Made by a program: the position numbers and the translations under genes | Part shown: piece by piece, positions 1-7,761 of the stretch | Numbering within the stretch: the first letter of the stretch is position 1 | How the letters are laid out: each line of letters starts with the position of its first letter | DNA from: MKUN01 sp964481425 | GTDB taxonomy: Bacteria > Bacteroidota > Bacteroidia > Chitinophagales > Chitinophagaceae | Assembly (NCBI GenBank): GCA_964481425.1 | Contig: CAYZTM010000002.1 | Location: 1-64,000, forward strand | Direction: 5' to 3' | Length of the DNA: 64,000 bases | Notes under the pieces: model-generated | Told to the model about the DNA's origin: nothing | Seen by the model: the letters and a program-made list of their open reading frames with translations, nothing else | The model's database searches: none

Positions 1-4
1 ATTC

Positions 5-35
5 GGTAACTATATACAGAAACTAAAAACGATTT
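5..35 (+). repeat. left terminal inverted repeat
   Basis: Matches the reverse complement of 3027-3057 at 30 of 31 positions; the mismatch is at position 30. It begins only 4 bases into the window. The nearest gene ends at 94 and the only thing between is its terminator. Confidence 0.8.
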
Positions 36-50
36 CTCAAATATGTAGGC

Positions 51-83
51 ATAAAAATAAAGCGGTCATCTTGAACCGCTTTA
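51..83 (-). terminator. rho-independent terminator of the EGF-like lipoprotein gene
   Basis: A 9-bp perfect stem (58-66 with 75-83, TAAAGCGGT/ACCGCTTTA) and an 8-base loop. On the minus strand it is followed by a T-rich run and begins 10 bp past the stop codon at 94. Confidence 0.75.
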
Positions 84-93
84 TCTATTGGTG

Positions 94-585
94 TTATTTC
101 GTGCCTGTAAAATTACAGGTCTCAAAATCCCCGGTCGTCAGGTCAGTAGCGGCTAGATAAATGGTGATGCTGTTGCCGTTTAATGTTCCAGACCCTTGGA
201 CGCTTACTTGGTCTCCTCCGCTATAATAAGTTTGATAGGGGATAGTCAAGCTATTCCCGCTGACAGTGCAATTTAATGTAGTAGATGGCCCCTGCATAAA
301 CACCTGCGTAGGGTTGGTTGGAGAAGCCGCAAACGTAAACTGGGTTCCGGGCCCCGCACAGTCAGAGTTACCCGTAAAGGTTCCCGCAAACTTTTTATTG
401 ATGCCATTCTCGCAGTTATCGCCTTCATAATTGCTGGGGCAACTGCACTTACCCTTATTACAGCTTCCTCCATGCTGGCAGGTCTTACCTACGCATTCTA
501 TTTTTGAGCAGGAGCTGTACGTAACGGCGGTGAAAGATAGCAGCGTAGCAACCGATGCCATAGTGAGCGTTTTTACTGTTTTCAT
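94..585 (-). CDS. EGF-like domain lipoprotein (transposon passenger)
   Basis: A 163-residue exported protein. The start is placed at the ATG at 585, not the upstream codon at 672, because the sequence from there reads as a lipoprotein signal peptide: a Lys near the N terminus, a hydrophobic stretch, and a lipobox-like TYSSC with Cys at about residue 26. Directly after it comes a compact Cys-rich EGF-like module (about residues 31-60) with the spacing C-x4-C-x5-C-x3-C-x-C-x8-C. The remaining ~100 residues are Thr/Gly/Asn-rich, probably beta-structured, with two more Cys. The family of that C-terminal part is not recognised. It lies just inside the left transposon end with its own terminator. 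Role unknown; a surface lipoprotein is the only supported statement. Confidence 0.75.
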   Translation of the reverse strand: MKTVKTLTMASVATLLSFTAVTYSSCSKIECVGKTCQHGGSCNKGKCSCPSNYEGDNCENGINKKFAGTFTGNSDCAGPGTQFTFAASPTNPTQVFMQGPSTTLNCTVSGNSLTIPYQTYYSGGDQVSVQGSGTLNGNSITIYLAATDLTTGDFETCNFTGTK

Positions 586-682
586 TTGCTTGTGTTTTAT
601 GATTGTGAGAAAAAAAATAGCGTAACTGAAATTCCTTTGCGGTTCAAGGCTCTGGAAAGCCACCCCAAGCAAAAGACACAGT

Positions 683-699
683 TACGCCGTAGCGGCGTA
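683..699. repeat. small hairpin in the passenger intergenic region
   Basis: TACGCC and GGCGTA arms around a 5-base loop. It lies between the divergently oriented lipoprotein and Lys-rich genes (intergenic 586-881). No T-run follows, so it is not an obvious terminator. The rest of this intergenic stretch shows no gene. Confidence 0.4.
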
Positions 700-853
700 T
701 CATAGTCATTTGTTGCTCGAGGTCGATTAAATTTTCCAGATTTAGAACCGCAACTAATGTTATAATACGAGTATGGTTATGTTCCTATATTGACTATCTC
801 ATTGGCATTTGATTGTTTAAGAAAACAAAAATACTAATACTTCATTTAATTAA

Positions 854-877
854 CACCGTGAAAACACGGTATCTTTG
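854..877 (+). promoter_or_regulatory. promoter with overlapping palindrome, start nearly leaderless
   Basis: A TATCTTTG box (870-877) fits the Bacteroidota -7 consensus TAnnTTTG and lies only 4 bp before the ATG at 882. An inverted repeat ACCGTG-AAAA-CACGGT sits directly upstream and runs into the box, a good place for an operator. A related GTGAAAACACGGT string recurs near 11850. Confidence 0.55.
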
Positions 878-881
878 CAGC

Positions 882-1028
882 ATGGCAAAGGCAAGCAAAA
901 AGCCCGTAAAACCTAAAAAGCAGGACAAAGAGAAGGATACCCCCTTCCGGCTGGATATGGACTTCAACGAGGCCATGAAACAGGCTGCAAAACCGCCTAA
1001 AAAGAATAAAGAGAAAGCATCAAAATAG
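882..1028 (+). CDS. small Lys-rich hypothetical protein (transposon passenger)
   Basis: A 48-residue, highly charged protein: about a third of its residues are Lys. The ATG at 882 is chosen over the one at 813 because a promoter box ends at 877. The ends are Lys/Pro-rich and disordered-looking; the middle (about residues 20-36) could form a short amphipathic helix. It converges on the next gene with a 6-bp gap. Small charged ORFs with this layout occur on Bacteroidota plasmids and mobile elements, but I cannot name a family. Confidence 0.55.
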   Translation: MAKASKKPVKPKKQDKEKDTPFRLDMDFNEAMKQAAKPPKKNKEKASK

Positions 1029-1034
1029 CCTAAT

Positions 1035-1307
1035 CTACTGTGCGGCCTCAATCATTGTAATTAATTCCCCTACAGTATTGGAAACAAGAACAATCTTAGA
1101 TGACTTTTCTTTGTAGTCTACGCTGCATAAATGAATCATCGCCCGTGGAATATTATCGTCTTCCACTACGATATTTTGCTGCTTAATAACGTCTTCCAGT
1201 TGTTCATGAGCTAATTTGTGAAAAAAGCTAATGGCAGCAATATTGATGTAATAAATATTATTTGGGTCATTAACTCCAATGTCCCGCACAGTGATAAACC
1301 CTTTCAT
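1035..1307 (-). CDS. 90-residue hypothetical protein, FlbD-like layout (transposon passenger)
   Basis: A 90-residue soluble protein. The layout resembles small FlbD-type proteins: an N-terminal strand (KGFITV), a second strand naming a local value (YYINIAAIS), a later strand (KIVLVSN) and a closing helix (VGELITMIEAA). The similarity is in arrangement only and is weak. It lies 35 bp downstream of the transposase stop on the same strand, so it may be co-transcribed with it. Function unknown. Confidence 0.55.
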   Translation of the reverse strand: MKGFITVRDIGVNDPNNIYYINIAAISFFHKLAHEQLEDVIKQQNIVVEDDNIPRAMIHLCSVDYKEKSSKIVLVSNTVGELITMIEAAQ

Positions 1308-1342
1308 GTTAGTATATGTTTGTATGCCAAATGTAGTAACTA

Positions 1343-2266
1343 TTATTTTTCTTTCCCGGTAAGTTGCTTATAGTTGAGGTGAACTCCTTGCAGGTTTTTG
1401 ATGCTGTCCTCAAAGCGTTCTTCCACAGACACCCTACGGGTGTTATACCTGTACGCAAATTCATTGCAATAGCGCATGATGTGCTCTTTACTCATATACT
1501 GGTAGATACCCACATACCCGCGCTTGAAGATGCTCCAGAAACCCTCTATGGTATTGGTATGGTAGGTTCCCTGTGTGCGGTAGGAACTGTGGTTCTTCAC
1601 AATCGTGTGGTTGTCGTAGACCATCCACAAGGTTTTGTAGGATGCATGCGCATCGCTTATGAGGTGGGCATCTAAGGATACATTCTCCACTACTGCTGGC
1701 TGCATGGTGTCTGCGTTCGTGTTTGGCAGATGCTTCATGCGTACCCTACCACCACGCTCTACAAAGCCTATGATGATATGCTTGCAGTTTTGACCCCGGC
1801 CTTCTTTGTCTTTCTTGTCGAGGTGCTTGTTGGATTCTAATCCGCCTACGTACATTTCGTCTACCTCTACTACCCCTTCAAGTGGTGTAACTACTTTTTC
1901 CACAAAGGCTTCGCGTATGCGGTGCGCGAGAAACCATGCTGTCTTCTGGGTAATGTTCAACTGTGTGGCTAATTGCACGGAGCTAAGCCCTTTCTTGCTG
2001 GTGGTGTAAAGGTAAATAGCACCAAACCAGATGCGCAACGGAATGCGGCTATCTGCGTAAATGGTGTTATGCCTGACGGTGAAGTACTGGCAGCATCCTT
2101 TGGCCTTGCAGCGGTATTTGCCGGGCTTCACACGATACACTTGGTCATGCTGGCAATGAGGGCAAACGGGCTGGCCGTTCCATTTCTGTTGTTCGAGAAA
2201 ATCTATACAGGTCTGTTCGTCTTTGAAGTGGTCGAGGAGTTGAACGATGCTCTTAAAATGTTTCAT
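1343..2266 (-). CDS. IS1595-family (ISXO2-like) transposase
   Basis: A 307-residue DDE-type transposase, full length for the family. An N-terminal zinc ribbon has Cys pairs at 35/38 (CPHC) and 53/58. A helical segment follows (about 75-125), then the ISXO2-like catalytic domain with acidic residues in VDEMYVGG (about 136), ISDAH (about 203) and the conserved NTIEGFWS (about 239-246). No frameshift or stop interrupts it. It is the only transposase inside the 31-bp inverted repeats and presumably moves the element. Confidence 0.93.
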   Translation of the reverse strand: MKHFKSIVQLLDHFKDEQTCIDFLEQQKWNGQPVCPHCQHDQVYRVKPGKYRCKAKGCCQYFTVRHNTIYADSRIPLRIWFGAIYLYTTSKKGLSSVQLATQLNITQKTAWFLAHRIREAFVEKVVTPLEGVVEVDEMYVGGLESNKHLDKKDKEGRGQNCKHIIIGFVERGGRVRMKHLPNTNADTMQPAVVENVSLDAHLISDAHASYKTLWMVYDNHTIVKNHSSYRTQGTYHTNTIEGFWSIFKRGYVGIYQYMSKEHIMRYCNEFAYRYNTRRVSVEERFEDSIKNLQGVHLNYKQLTGKEK

Positions 2267-2361
2267 TTTTTACTACCATAAATTCATCCGTTTATCTAAT
2301 CCAACATTGCTTACTTTTCTCACGTATGTATCCTTATATACCCAAACTGCGTGCCAAACTT

Positions 2362-2386
2362 ATTGTTTTATAAAACAATTTCTTTG
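2362..2386 (+). promoter_or_regulatory. perfect 18-bp palindrome before a promoter-like box
   Basis: ATTGTTTTATAAAACAAT (2362-2379) is a perfect palindrome. It runs into TTTCTTTG, one base off the TAnnTTTG box, upstream of the ORF at 2416. The position suits a repressor site; no regulator is identified. Confidence 0.4.
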
Positions 2387-2415
2387 CGTATTTTTCTTAG
2401 GCTATACCGCTAAAA

Positions 2416-2964
2416 ATGAATACTCCAGTTACAGTTGATACTTCTGAATTATTGAAAAATCAGGACTATTATTTAGACTTAGTCTTACGAACACTGCTTG
2501 CCGTAACCGAAAGAGCACAGTTTCATAAAGATGCTATTTTTCAAAATGCTGGACTTAGCCTTACAGAAAGAAATAGTTATATTATTATTCAAAAACTAAT
2601 CTTGGATGGCTATGTAGCCGAAGCTACTGTAATGTTAGACGGCTCCCCTGTAGGTACGTATCAATACTATATAACGCTTAACGGTGCACAGTTTGTTCAC
2701 CGTGGAGGATATACTAAAGAGACAGAAAGATTACGGGCTAAGAATCTTCGGGCGACCACCCAAACTTTAGCTTTAGGAGTCGGTTCAGTTCTTGCTGGGC
2801 TGTACGGTCTTTTCGAAATGATGAAGGCACTACTGAAGCACTATAAGATTTTACCCGACGTTTTTTCGATTTCTGCAATGGCTCTAATTTGCGTATTTCT
2901 TGTCGGTGGTATTTTAACGACAATATTATACCTGCTATTAAAAGAAACACGAAAAAAACAATAA
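2416..2964 (+). CDS. hypothetical protein with N-terminal helical domain and two C-terminal membrane helices (transposon passenger)
   Basis: A 182-residue protein. Residues ~15-100 read as a compact helical domain with a hairpin-like turn (LSLTERNSYIIIQKLILDGYV, then a strand pair), resembling a winged helix-turn-helix; this is inferred from pattern only. Two hydrophobic helices follow (about 118-138 and 153-176), and the protein ends in a basic tail (KETRKKQ). A DNA-binding domain tethered to the membrane is one reading. It is the rightmost gene of the transposon and faces away from the transposase. Confidence 0.6.
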   Translation: MNTPVTVDTSELLKNQDYYLDLVLRTLLAVTERAQFHKDAIFQNAGLSLTERNSYIIIQKLILDGYVAEATVMLDGSPVGTYQYYITLNGAQFVHRGGYTKETERLRAKNLRATTQTLALGVGSVLAGLYGLFEMMKALLKHYKILPDVFSISAMALICVFLVGGILTTILYLLLKETRKKQ

Positions 2965-3026
2965 ATATGTAATAAATTCCAATGCTATTCATATGAAATA
3001 ACTTTGAACGGTTAATATATTATACA

Positions 3027-3057
3027 AAATCTTTTTTAGTTTCTGTATATAGTTACC
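3027..3057 (-). repeat. right terminal inverted repeat
   Basis: Inverted partner of 5-35; bases 3033-3057 match perfectly. It lies 62 bp beyond the stop of the last passenger ORF (2964). Confidence 0.8.
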
Positions 3058-3065
3058 CTTTATTC
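3058..3065. repeat. probable 8-bp target-site duplication, right copy
   Basis: CTTTATTC directly follows the right inverted repeat. Only the last four bases of the left copy (1-4, ATTC) are in the window, and they match. A four-base match is suggestive, not proof. Confidence 0.5.
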
Positions 3066-3208
3066 CTTGTTTGTTTGACAGATGTTTGACAAGATTACAA
3101 GTGCCTTGCTACAAATCCCAAAGCATGGCGATTACTTACAAATGACTGCTATGCTTTTTTTAACGTGTTGATTATGACACCTTATTTATTAATTTTATTT
3201 GTATAAAT

Positions 3209-4399
3209 ATGGCTCGAGAAAATCTACATGCAGCTGACGGAAGTATGCTTGGCTATTTAATCCAAGTAGAGCGGGCAATTTTTTGGCTATGCTCGCTGCC
3301 AGGAAATGCAACGGTAGGAATCGAAGTTGAAGACGATATTTCGGCAAAATTGGCGAAGGGTGATACTATTAAGGAAATTTACGAGCAAGCAAAAAATACG
3401 GTAAACTCAAGTGCTCCATATAGCGATAAAAGTGAGGATTTATGGAAAACACTATCAATTTGGGTGAATAACGTCCTTGAAAGTAAAATCAACGTCGAGA
3501 ATGCCCATTTTTCAATTTTTTCCAATAGACCTATACCATCCTCAAGACTTATTTGGAAAATCAGCCAAGCAAATGAGACAAATCAGGAACAACTTAAGCT
3601 GTGTTGTAATAAAATAAAAGAAGTTGCAGCTACATTAAGAACCGGTCTTAAAGATTACGGAAATATAGTCTTGAATTGCCCGGATGAGATGTTACAAAAG
3701 ATATTATCAAGGATTGAAATTCTGGATACAAATTTCACACATGATAGAGCAAATTTCGCTCTTCAAGTAAAAAGCTTGCTTCATTTATCTGATGATTTAC
3801 CAGTAAACTACATAATTGATATTCTTTTTGGCTTCGTATCACGAAGTCTAATTGATTGTTGGCAAAATAAACGCGAATGCTGGGTAACAGTGTCTGACTT
3901 TAATAAAAAATTTACTGAGATAATTGCAGTATATAAAGAGAAATCCTTTCTAGAAAAAACTATCGAATTACTTCCAGCGGTTAGCTCAACTGAAATTGAT
4001 AAAAACAAGTCCAAAAAATATGTTGAGCAGCTGAAGATTATCGAATGTGACGATACGGAAATATTAGAGGCAATATATGACTACGTACGAGCGGGGGGTG
4101 AAAAAAACAGATTCGCTAAAGATGGGGAACTTTCCGAGGATATTTTTAAAGAGTTCTATAAAGACTTGAAGAACAATTGGGAAATACAATCACGCCCGAA
4201 ATTCAAATTTGCACAAGAATCAAACTTCTGTCAGATAGGTTACGAGCTATACTACAAGACTCTAGAGTATAAAGGCGTATTGAATCGATATGTTCCTGAA
4301 CAACATTATACCTATAAGGGCGCCTATCATTACTTGGCAAACGAACTCCAAATCGGTTGGCACCCTCAATGGGAAATTATACTAAATGAAGAAAAATGA
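3209..4399 (+). CDS. ABC-3C system effector with Cap4-like (DUF4297-type) nuclease domain
   Basis: A 396-residue protein. The N terminus has the layout of Cap4/DUF4297-like dsDNA endonucleases: an ADGSMLGYLIQ start, acidic residues in VGIEVEDD (about 37-43), a Q-x-K in YEQAK (58-62), then SEDLWKTL (75-82). The D...QxK pattern fits a PD-(D/E)XK site. The rest (about 100-396) is helical and should correspond to the ABC-3C C-terminal region that couples effector to ATPase. Its stop overlaps the next ATG (ATGA). This is the toxic or DNA-cutting arm by analogy; cleavage is not shown. A promoter upstream is not obvious, and 3066-3208 holds no recognisable gene. Confidence 0.75.
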   Translation: MARENLHAADGSMLGYLIQVERAIFWLCSLPGNATVGIEVEDDISAKLAKGDTIKEIYEQAKNTVNSSAPYSDKSEDLWKTLSIWVNNVLESKINVENAHFSIFSNRPIPSSRLIWKISQANETNQEQLKLCCNKIKEVAATLRTGLKDYGNIVLNCPDEMLQKILSRIEILDTNFTHDRANFALQVKSLLHLSDDLPVNYIIDILFGFVSRSLIDCWQNKRECWVTVSDFNKKFTEIIAVYKEKSFLEKTIELLPAVSSTEIDKNKSKKYVEQLKIIECDDTEILEAIYDYVRAGGEKNRFAKDGELSEDIFKEFYKDLKNNWEIQSRPKFKFAQESNFCQIGYELYYKTLEYKGVLNRYVPEQHYTYKGAYHYLANELQIGWHPQWEIILNEEK

Positions 4400-4908
4400 A
4401 GTTTAGCGAATTTCAAATATATCAAAATGACGTGCTGGGAGCTCACATTCTGTGGGAGTTTTCAAAGACGTTCTATTGGAATAGGGCAAATGATAATTAT
4501 ATAGATGAAGAAGAACTTTACCCTTCGCTTTTTCACCTATTACCTATTCTGCCCCTGTGCTTGAACTCCCGAGTGGTAGAGGGTATAAAAAGTAGAAATC
4601 TTAGGGAAGGAAGCATCATTCGAGCGTTAGATGAAAATAAAGACCTGTTTTCAGGCTTACAAGCGAGAATGGAAAATTTGGCCTCTGTAACTTTTGCGTC
4701 TATATACATCGCACATACATCGACCCTGATTATCTATGATAGAGAAAGAATGGTAGCTATACCCAATCTTTCTAATTTACCTACCAGATTAGAAAAAAAA
4801 CTTCACAAAGATTATAAAGATATGCTTGCAGCATCAAGACGACTAGGTTATTGGTTTTCAAAACTCAGTATGGCTGAGATATTAATGTACTTCAATATTG
4901 ATTTCTAA
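4396..4908 (+). CDS. ABC-3C system middle component
   Basis: A 170-residue helical protein. It matches the pattern of three-component ABC system middle components: a HLLPILPLCLNSRVVEGIK segment (about 47-65), an arginine-rich stretch, and a C-terminal region ending RRLGYWFSKLSMAEILMYF in which a residual winged-helix-like helix pair is visible. It starts in a 4-base overlap with the effector and ends in a 1-base overlap (TAATG) with the ATPase, so the three are translationally coupled. In the family this protein is thought to bridge effector and ATPase. Confidence 0.75.
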   Translation: MKFSEFQIYQNDVLGAHILWEFSKTFYWNRANDNYIDEEELYPSLFHLLPILPLCLNSRVVEGIKSRNLREGSIIRALDENKDLFSGLQARMENLASVTFASIYIAHTSTLIIYDRERMVAIPNLSNLPTRLEKKLHKDYKDMLAASRRLGYWFSKLSMAEILMYFNIDF

Positions 4909-6881
4909 TGAAATTCTATATAAAATCTTTGCTGTTGTGGCCAAAGGATAGCGAAAAGCAAATTCGGAGAATCGATTTTTCAAAAGATAAAGTGAACGTT
5001 ATAACTGGCGGGAGTGAGCGAGGAAAGTCTGCAATTATATCTATCGTTGATTACTGTTTAGGCAGTGGCAGCTGTCGAATTCCAACTAAAAATATCAAAC
5101 AATACACCGAATGGTTTGGGGTTTTGTTTTCCCTAGAAAACGACAATGAGCTACTACTTGTCAGAAAAGAGCCTGGTCAAGAGCAGACTTCCGGAGAAAT
5201 GTATATGAAGGAGGGAGCTAAAGTCGAAATACCTTTAGTTGTTGAGTCAAACTACAGTGTCGAAAATGTAAAACACCGACTAAACAATATTGCAGGATTG
5301 TCTGACATACTCGCTGATGAAGAAAGTTCAGGTTTTGAGTCAAATCCATCGTTCAGAGACTTTACTTCATTTGTTTTTCAACCTCAATATATTATAGCCA
5401 ACCAGTCAGTTCTTTTCTACAGGGCAGATTCTTTTGAGCATAGGGAAAAGCTAAAAAATATTTTCCCTTATATCCTAAATGCTGTTGATAATGAGTATCT
5501 GAACAAGAGGGATGAGCTAAAAACTATCGACAGAAGAATAGCCGCGCTTGAAAAACAACTTGAACGCAATAAACGCATTTCTAATGAGTGGCTTGGGCAG
5601 GTACGAGGATATTATTTACAAGCTGTCGAATTTGGATTACTACCTGGCGACTTAGTAAACAAAGAAAATGTCCAAAACAATGATTATTTAAATGAACTGA
5701 GAAAAATAACTGCTGAAAAAGAGATTATACCACGCATACAAATTGAAGACCTAGTCGTCACTTCGAAAAGAATTTCGGAACTAACTTCTAAAGAAGAAGA
5801 GAATGCATATAAATTAAATTTTTTAAAGCACAGACAAGAGCTTCTTAAAAAATTAAATGAAAGTACTCGGGTTTTTAGAAATAATCTTTTAGACCAAAGT
5901 AATCGCATTGAAGCTGCGTCTTGGATAAGTGGTCTAGCTGATAATTATGCAAACAAAAATGAATGCCCATTTTGTGGAACTGAAACTAATCGAGCTGTAG
6001 AATATTTAAATAATATCAAGGTCTTAAGAAAACAGATTATCAGCAAAGAGGTAACTCTTAGTGATAATTATACAGTTACCAGTAGTGAGTACATAAAAAT
6101 TTCTAAAGAAGTTGAGGTGGTAGTAAGTGAACTAAACAGTATTAGAAGTGAGTTGGAAATTTTAAGAACAGAGAGTGCTAGTTCAAATAAATATATCCAC
6201 ACATTAAGCTCAATTAATCAATTCATCGGTAAAGTGTCTGCTGAAATTGAAAACTTTGACTCTGCGAATATTGATGATGGAGTTGAAGATGCTTTATTGT
6301 TATTAGTCGCAAGAAAAGCGGTACTGGATAGGGTAGTAAATGCTGAAATTGTCAAATCAAAAATTCTAAGTGCAAAAAATAAAATAGCAACCTCAATAAA
6401 ACATTATGCTGATATATTCAGGGCTGAAAATAGAGATGAGTTAATTGAGTTTAATCACAAAGATTTGATGTTAACTTTTCTTATGCCAAACGGCAGAAGG
6501 GAGGCATTGTATGAAATTGGAAGTGGTCATAACTATATGGCTTATCATGTTTCAGTTCTTCTTGCCCTTCATGAATTTTTTCTTTCCATTGACAACCATC
6601 CAACACCAAGCTTTATTGTGTTTGACCAACCTACCCAAGTTTATTTTCCTGAATCCACTGATAACGAAGATGCAGGGGCCGAAGATTTGTCTCGAGTGAA
6701 GAGAATCTTTGAGGCTCTAAATAGCGCGGTAAAAAGAACAGAAAAGAAATTGCAGATAATTGTACTTGAACATGTGGGCAAAAGTGCCTGGGAGGGTTTT
6801 GAAAATATTTCTATGCTAAAAAGATGGAGAGACGGAGAAGAAGACCCTGCATTAATTCCTATGGACTGGATAGAATCTTAA
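4908..6881 (+). CDS. ABC-3C system ATPase, DUF3732 family
   Basis: A 657-residue SMC/Rad50-like ABC ATPase. The first ~55 residues are typical of DUF3732: LLLWPKDS, then the Walker A GGSERGKS (34-41), then VDYCLGSG. A long coiled-coil region (about 195-500) is interrupted by a CPFC motif (about 353-356), the position of a zinc-hook-like turn. The C-terminal half-site has a signature-like IGSGHNYMAYH (about 535), Walker B FIVFDQP (about 570) and an H-loop His in LEHVG (about 620). It would sense a trigger and license the effector. Base composition is visibly A+T-richer than the core genes after 10.6 kb. Confidence 0.87.
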   Translation: MKFYIKSLLLWPKDSEKQIRRIDFSKDKVNVITGGSERGKSAIISIVDYCLGSGSCRIPTKNIKQYTEWFGVLFSLENDNELLLVRKEPGQEQTSGEMYMKEGAKVEIPLVVESNYSVENVKHRLNNIAGLSDILADEESSGFESNPSFRDFTSFVFQPQYIIANQSVLFYRADSFEHREKLKNIFPYILNAVDNEYLNKRDELKTIDRRIAALEKQLERNKRISNEWLGQVRGYYLQAVEFGLLPGDLVNKENVQNNDYLNELRKITAEKEIIPRIQIEDLVVTSKRISELTSKEEENAYKLNFLKHRQELLKKLNESTRVFRNNLLDQSNRIEAASWISGLADNYANKNECPFCGTETNRAVEYLNNIKVLRKQIISKEVTLSDNYTVTSSEYIKISKEVEVVVSELNSIRSELEILRTESASSNKYIHTLSSINQFIGKVSAEIENFDSANIDDGVEDALLLLVARKAVLDRVVNAEIVKSKILSAKNKIATSIKHYADIFRAENRDELIEFNHKDLMLTFLMPNGRREALYEIGSGHNYMAYHVSVLLALHEFFLSIDNHPTPSFIVFDQPTQVYFPESTDNEDAGAEDLSRVKRIFEALNSAVKRTEKKLQIIVLEHVGKSAWEGFENISMLKRWRDGEEDPALIPMDWIES

Positions 6882-6885
6882 TAGT

Positions 6886-7572
6886 ATGATTGAACTGGTA
6901 AAGACATATTGGAGTTATATTCTAGCGCTTGGTGCTGTAACAGCATTTCTGTATGATAAAGGCACCGATATCTGGATTGACAAAAGGAAAAGGAGGAATG
7001 GTTATGACAAAGCATTTACCGCCGTGGTAAGGCTTTATCTAAGTTACCTGAAACATAAAAGATTATATGCTGAGAAACCTGTTATTGACATGTTACCTGA
7101 TGATGCGTTTATAGAGTTAATTAGTCATTCCGACACATTCAATGAAGACTTGAACTGTTATAAAGACTTTATTCTAAAAGAGGCAAATTTAATTCCTGAA
7201 GTAGTAATCAATGCACAGCAGCTATTGGATAATTTGACTGTACTAAGCATTTTTGATAATATCAAGCTGTCGGAATCACTAGGTGCCATTACAGATAAAG
7301 AGGCATTGGCAATAAAGAGAGCGCAGTTTTATTCTTTTGAAAAGTACTTTGACGAGTATTTTTACGATGTCATCACCTTAATCGCCAAGTCTTCTTCTGT
7401 GAAGAAAAAGCACGTACAGAAACTTTTGGAACTTAATAATGACTCTTTCGTAAAGGAAATTAGTTACGAGCAAAAAGAGATGCTCAAGAGGTACTTTGAA
7501 TCTTTACAACGACAAAATATCATAGCTATAGAAGTTGTTACAGCAATTGTAAACCACTTACAACTTAAATAG
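6886..7572 (+). CDS. membrane-anchored hypothetical protein, possible fourth ABC-3C component
   Basis: A 228-residue protein that starts 4 bp after the ATPase stop, so it is almost certainly in the same transcript. One N-terminal membrane helix (about residues 7-23, SYILALGAVTAFLY) is followed by a basic stretch (DKRKRRN) and a ~200-residue cytoplasmic all-helical domain. No catalytic motif is recognised. Its composition matches the three upstream genes. The usual ABC-3C locus has three genes, so this may be an accessory subunit, an immunity or regulatory factor, or an unrelated passenger. Confidence 0.7.
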   Translation: MIELVKTYWSYILALGAVTAFLYDKGTDIWIDKRKRRNGYDKAFTAVVRLYLSYLKHKRLYAEKPVIDMLPDDAFIELISHSDTFNEDLNCYKDFILKEANLIPEVVINAQQLLDNLTVLSIFDNIKLSESLGAITDKEALAIKRAQFYSFEKYFDEYFYDVITLIAKSSSVKKKHVQKLLELNNDSFVKEISYEQKEMLKRYFESLQRQNIIAIEVVTAIVNHLQLK

Positions 7573-7585
7573 TTTAAACTAGATT

Positions 7586-7637
7586 TTTTCCGCCCTTGTT
7601 GGTGTTCTTCACCAACAAGGCAGCTGAGTGTACTTGG
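7586..7637 (+). repeat. dispersed hairpin repeat, copy 1
   Basis: A perfect 10-bp stem (7595-7604 with 7610-7619) around TTCTT, followed by GCTGAGTGTACTTG. The same unit recurs at 9349-9400 in the same orientation. It lies 14 bp past the fourth defence-island gene and could also terminate it. Confidence 0.7.
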
Positions 7638-7761
7638 TTTAGCTTGATTTCTTCGTTCCCCCCGGTCGCACAAACTTCCGCGTACCAGCACTTTCAATAC
7701 AGCTAAACCTTCCTGTGTTATTGAATATTTATCATAATATTGATCATCAATGATATTGAGC

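Larger units (their letters stand above)
5..3057. mobile_element. IS1595-family transposon with passenger genes
   Basis: The two ends, read inward, carry the same 31-bp sequence (positions 5-35, and the reverse complement of 3027-3057) with one mismatch, both beginning GGTAACTATATAC. The 8 bases after the right end (CTTTATTC) end in the same ATTC that is visible before the left end, which fits an 8-bp target duplication cut by the window edge. Inside are an ISXO2/IS1595-type transposase and four other ORFs packed tightly against the ends. The IS1595 family is known to make 8-bp duplications and to include members with passenger genes. That these passengers move with the element is inferred from the ends. 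Confidence 0.8.

Noticed and set aside
1310..2400. A minimal insertion sequence limited to the transposase gene
   Set aside because: No inverted repeats flank the gene closely; the only good pair is at 5-35 and 3027-3057.
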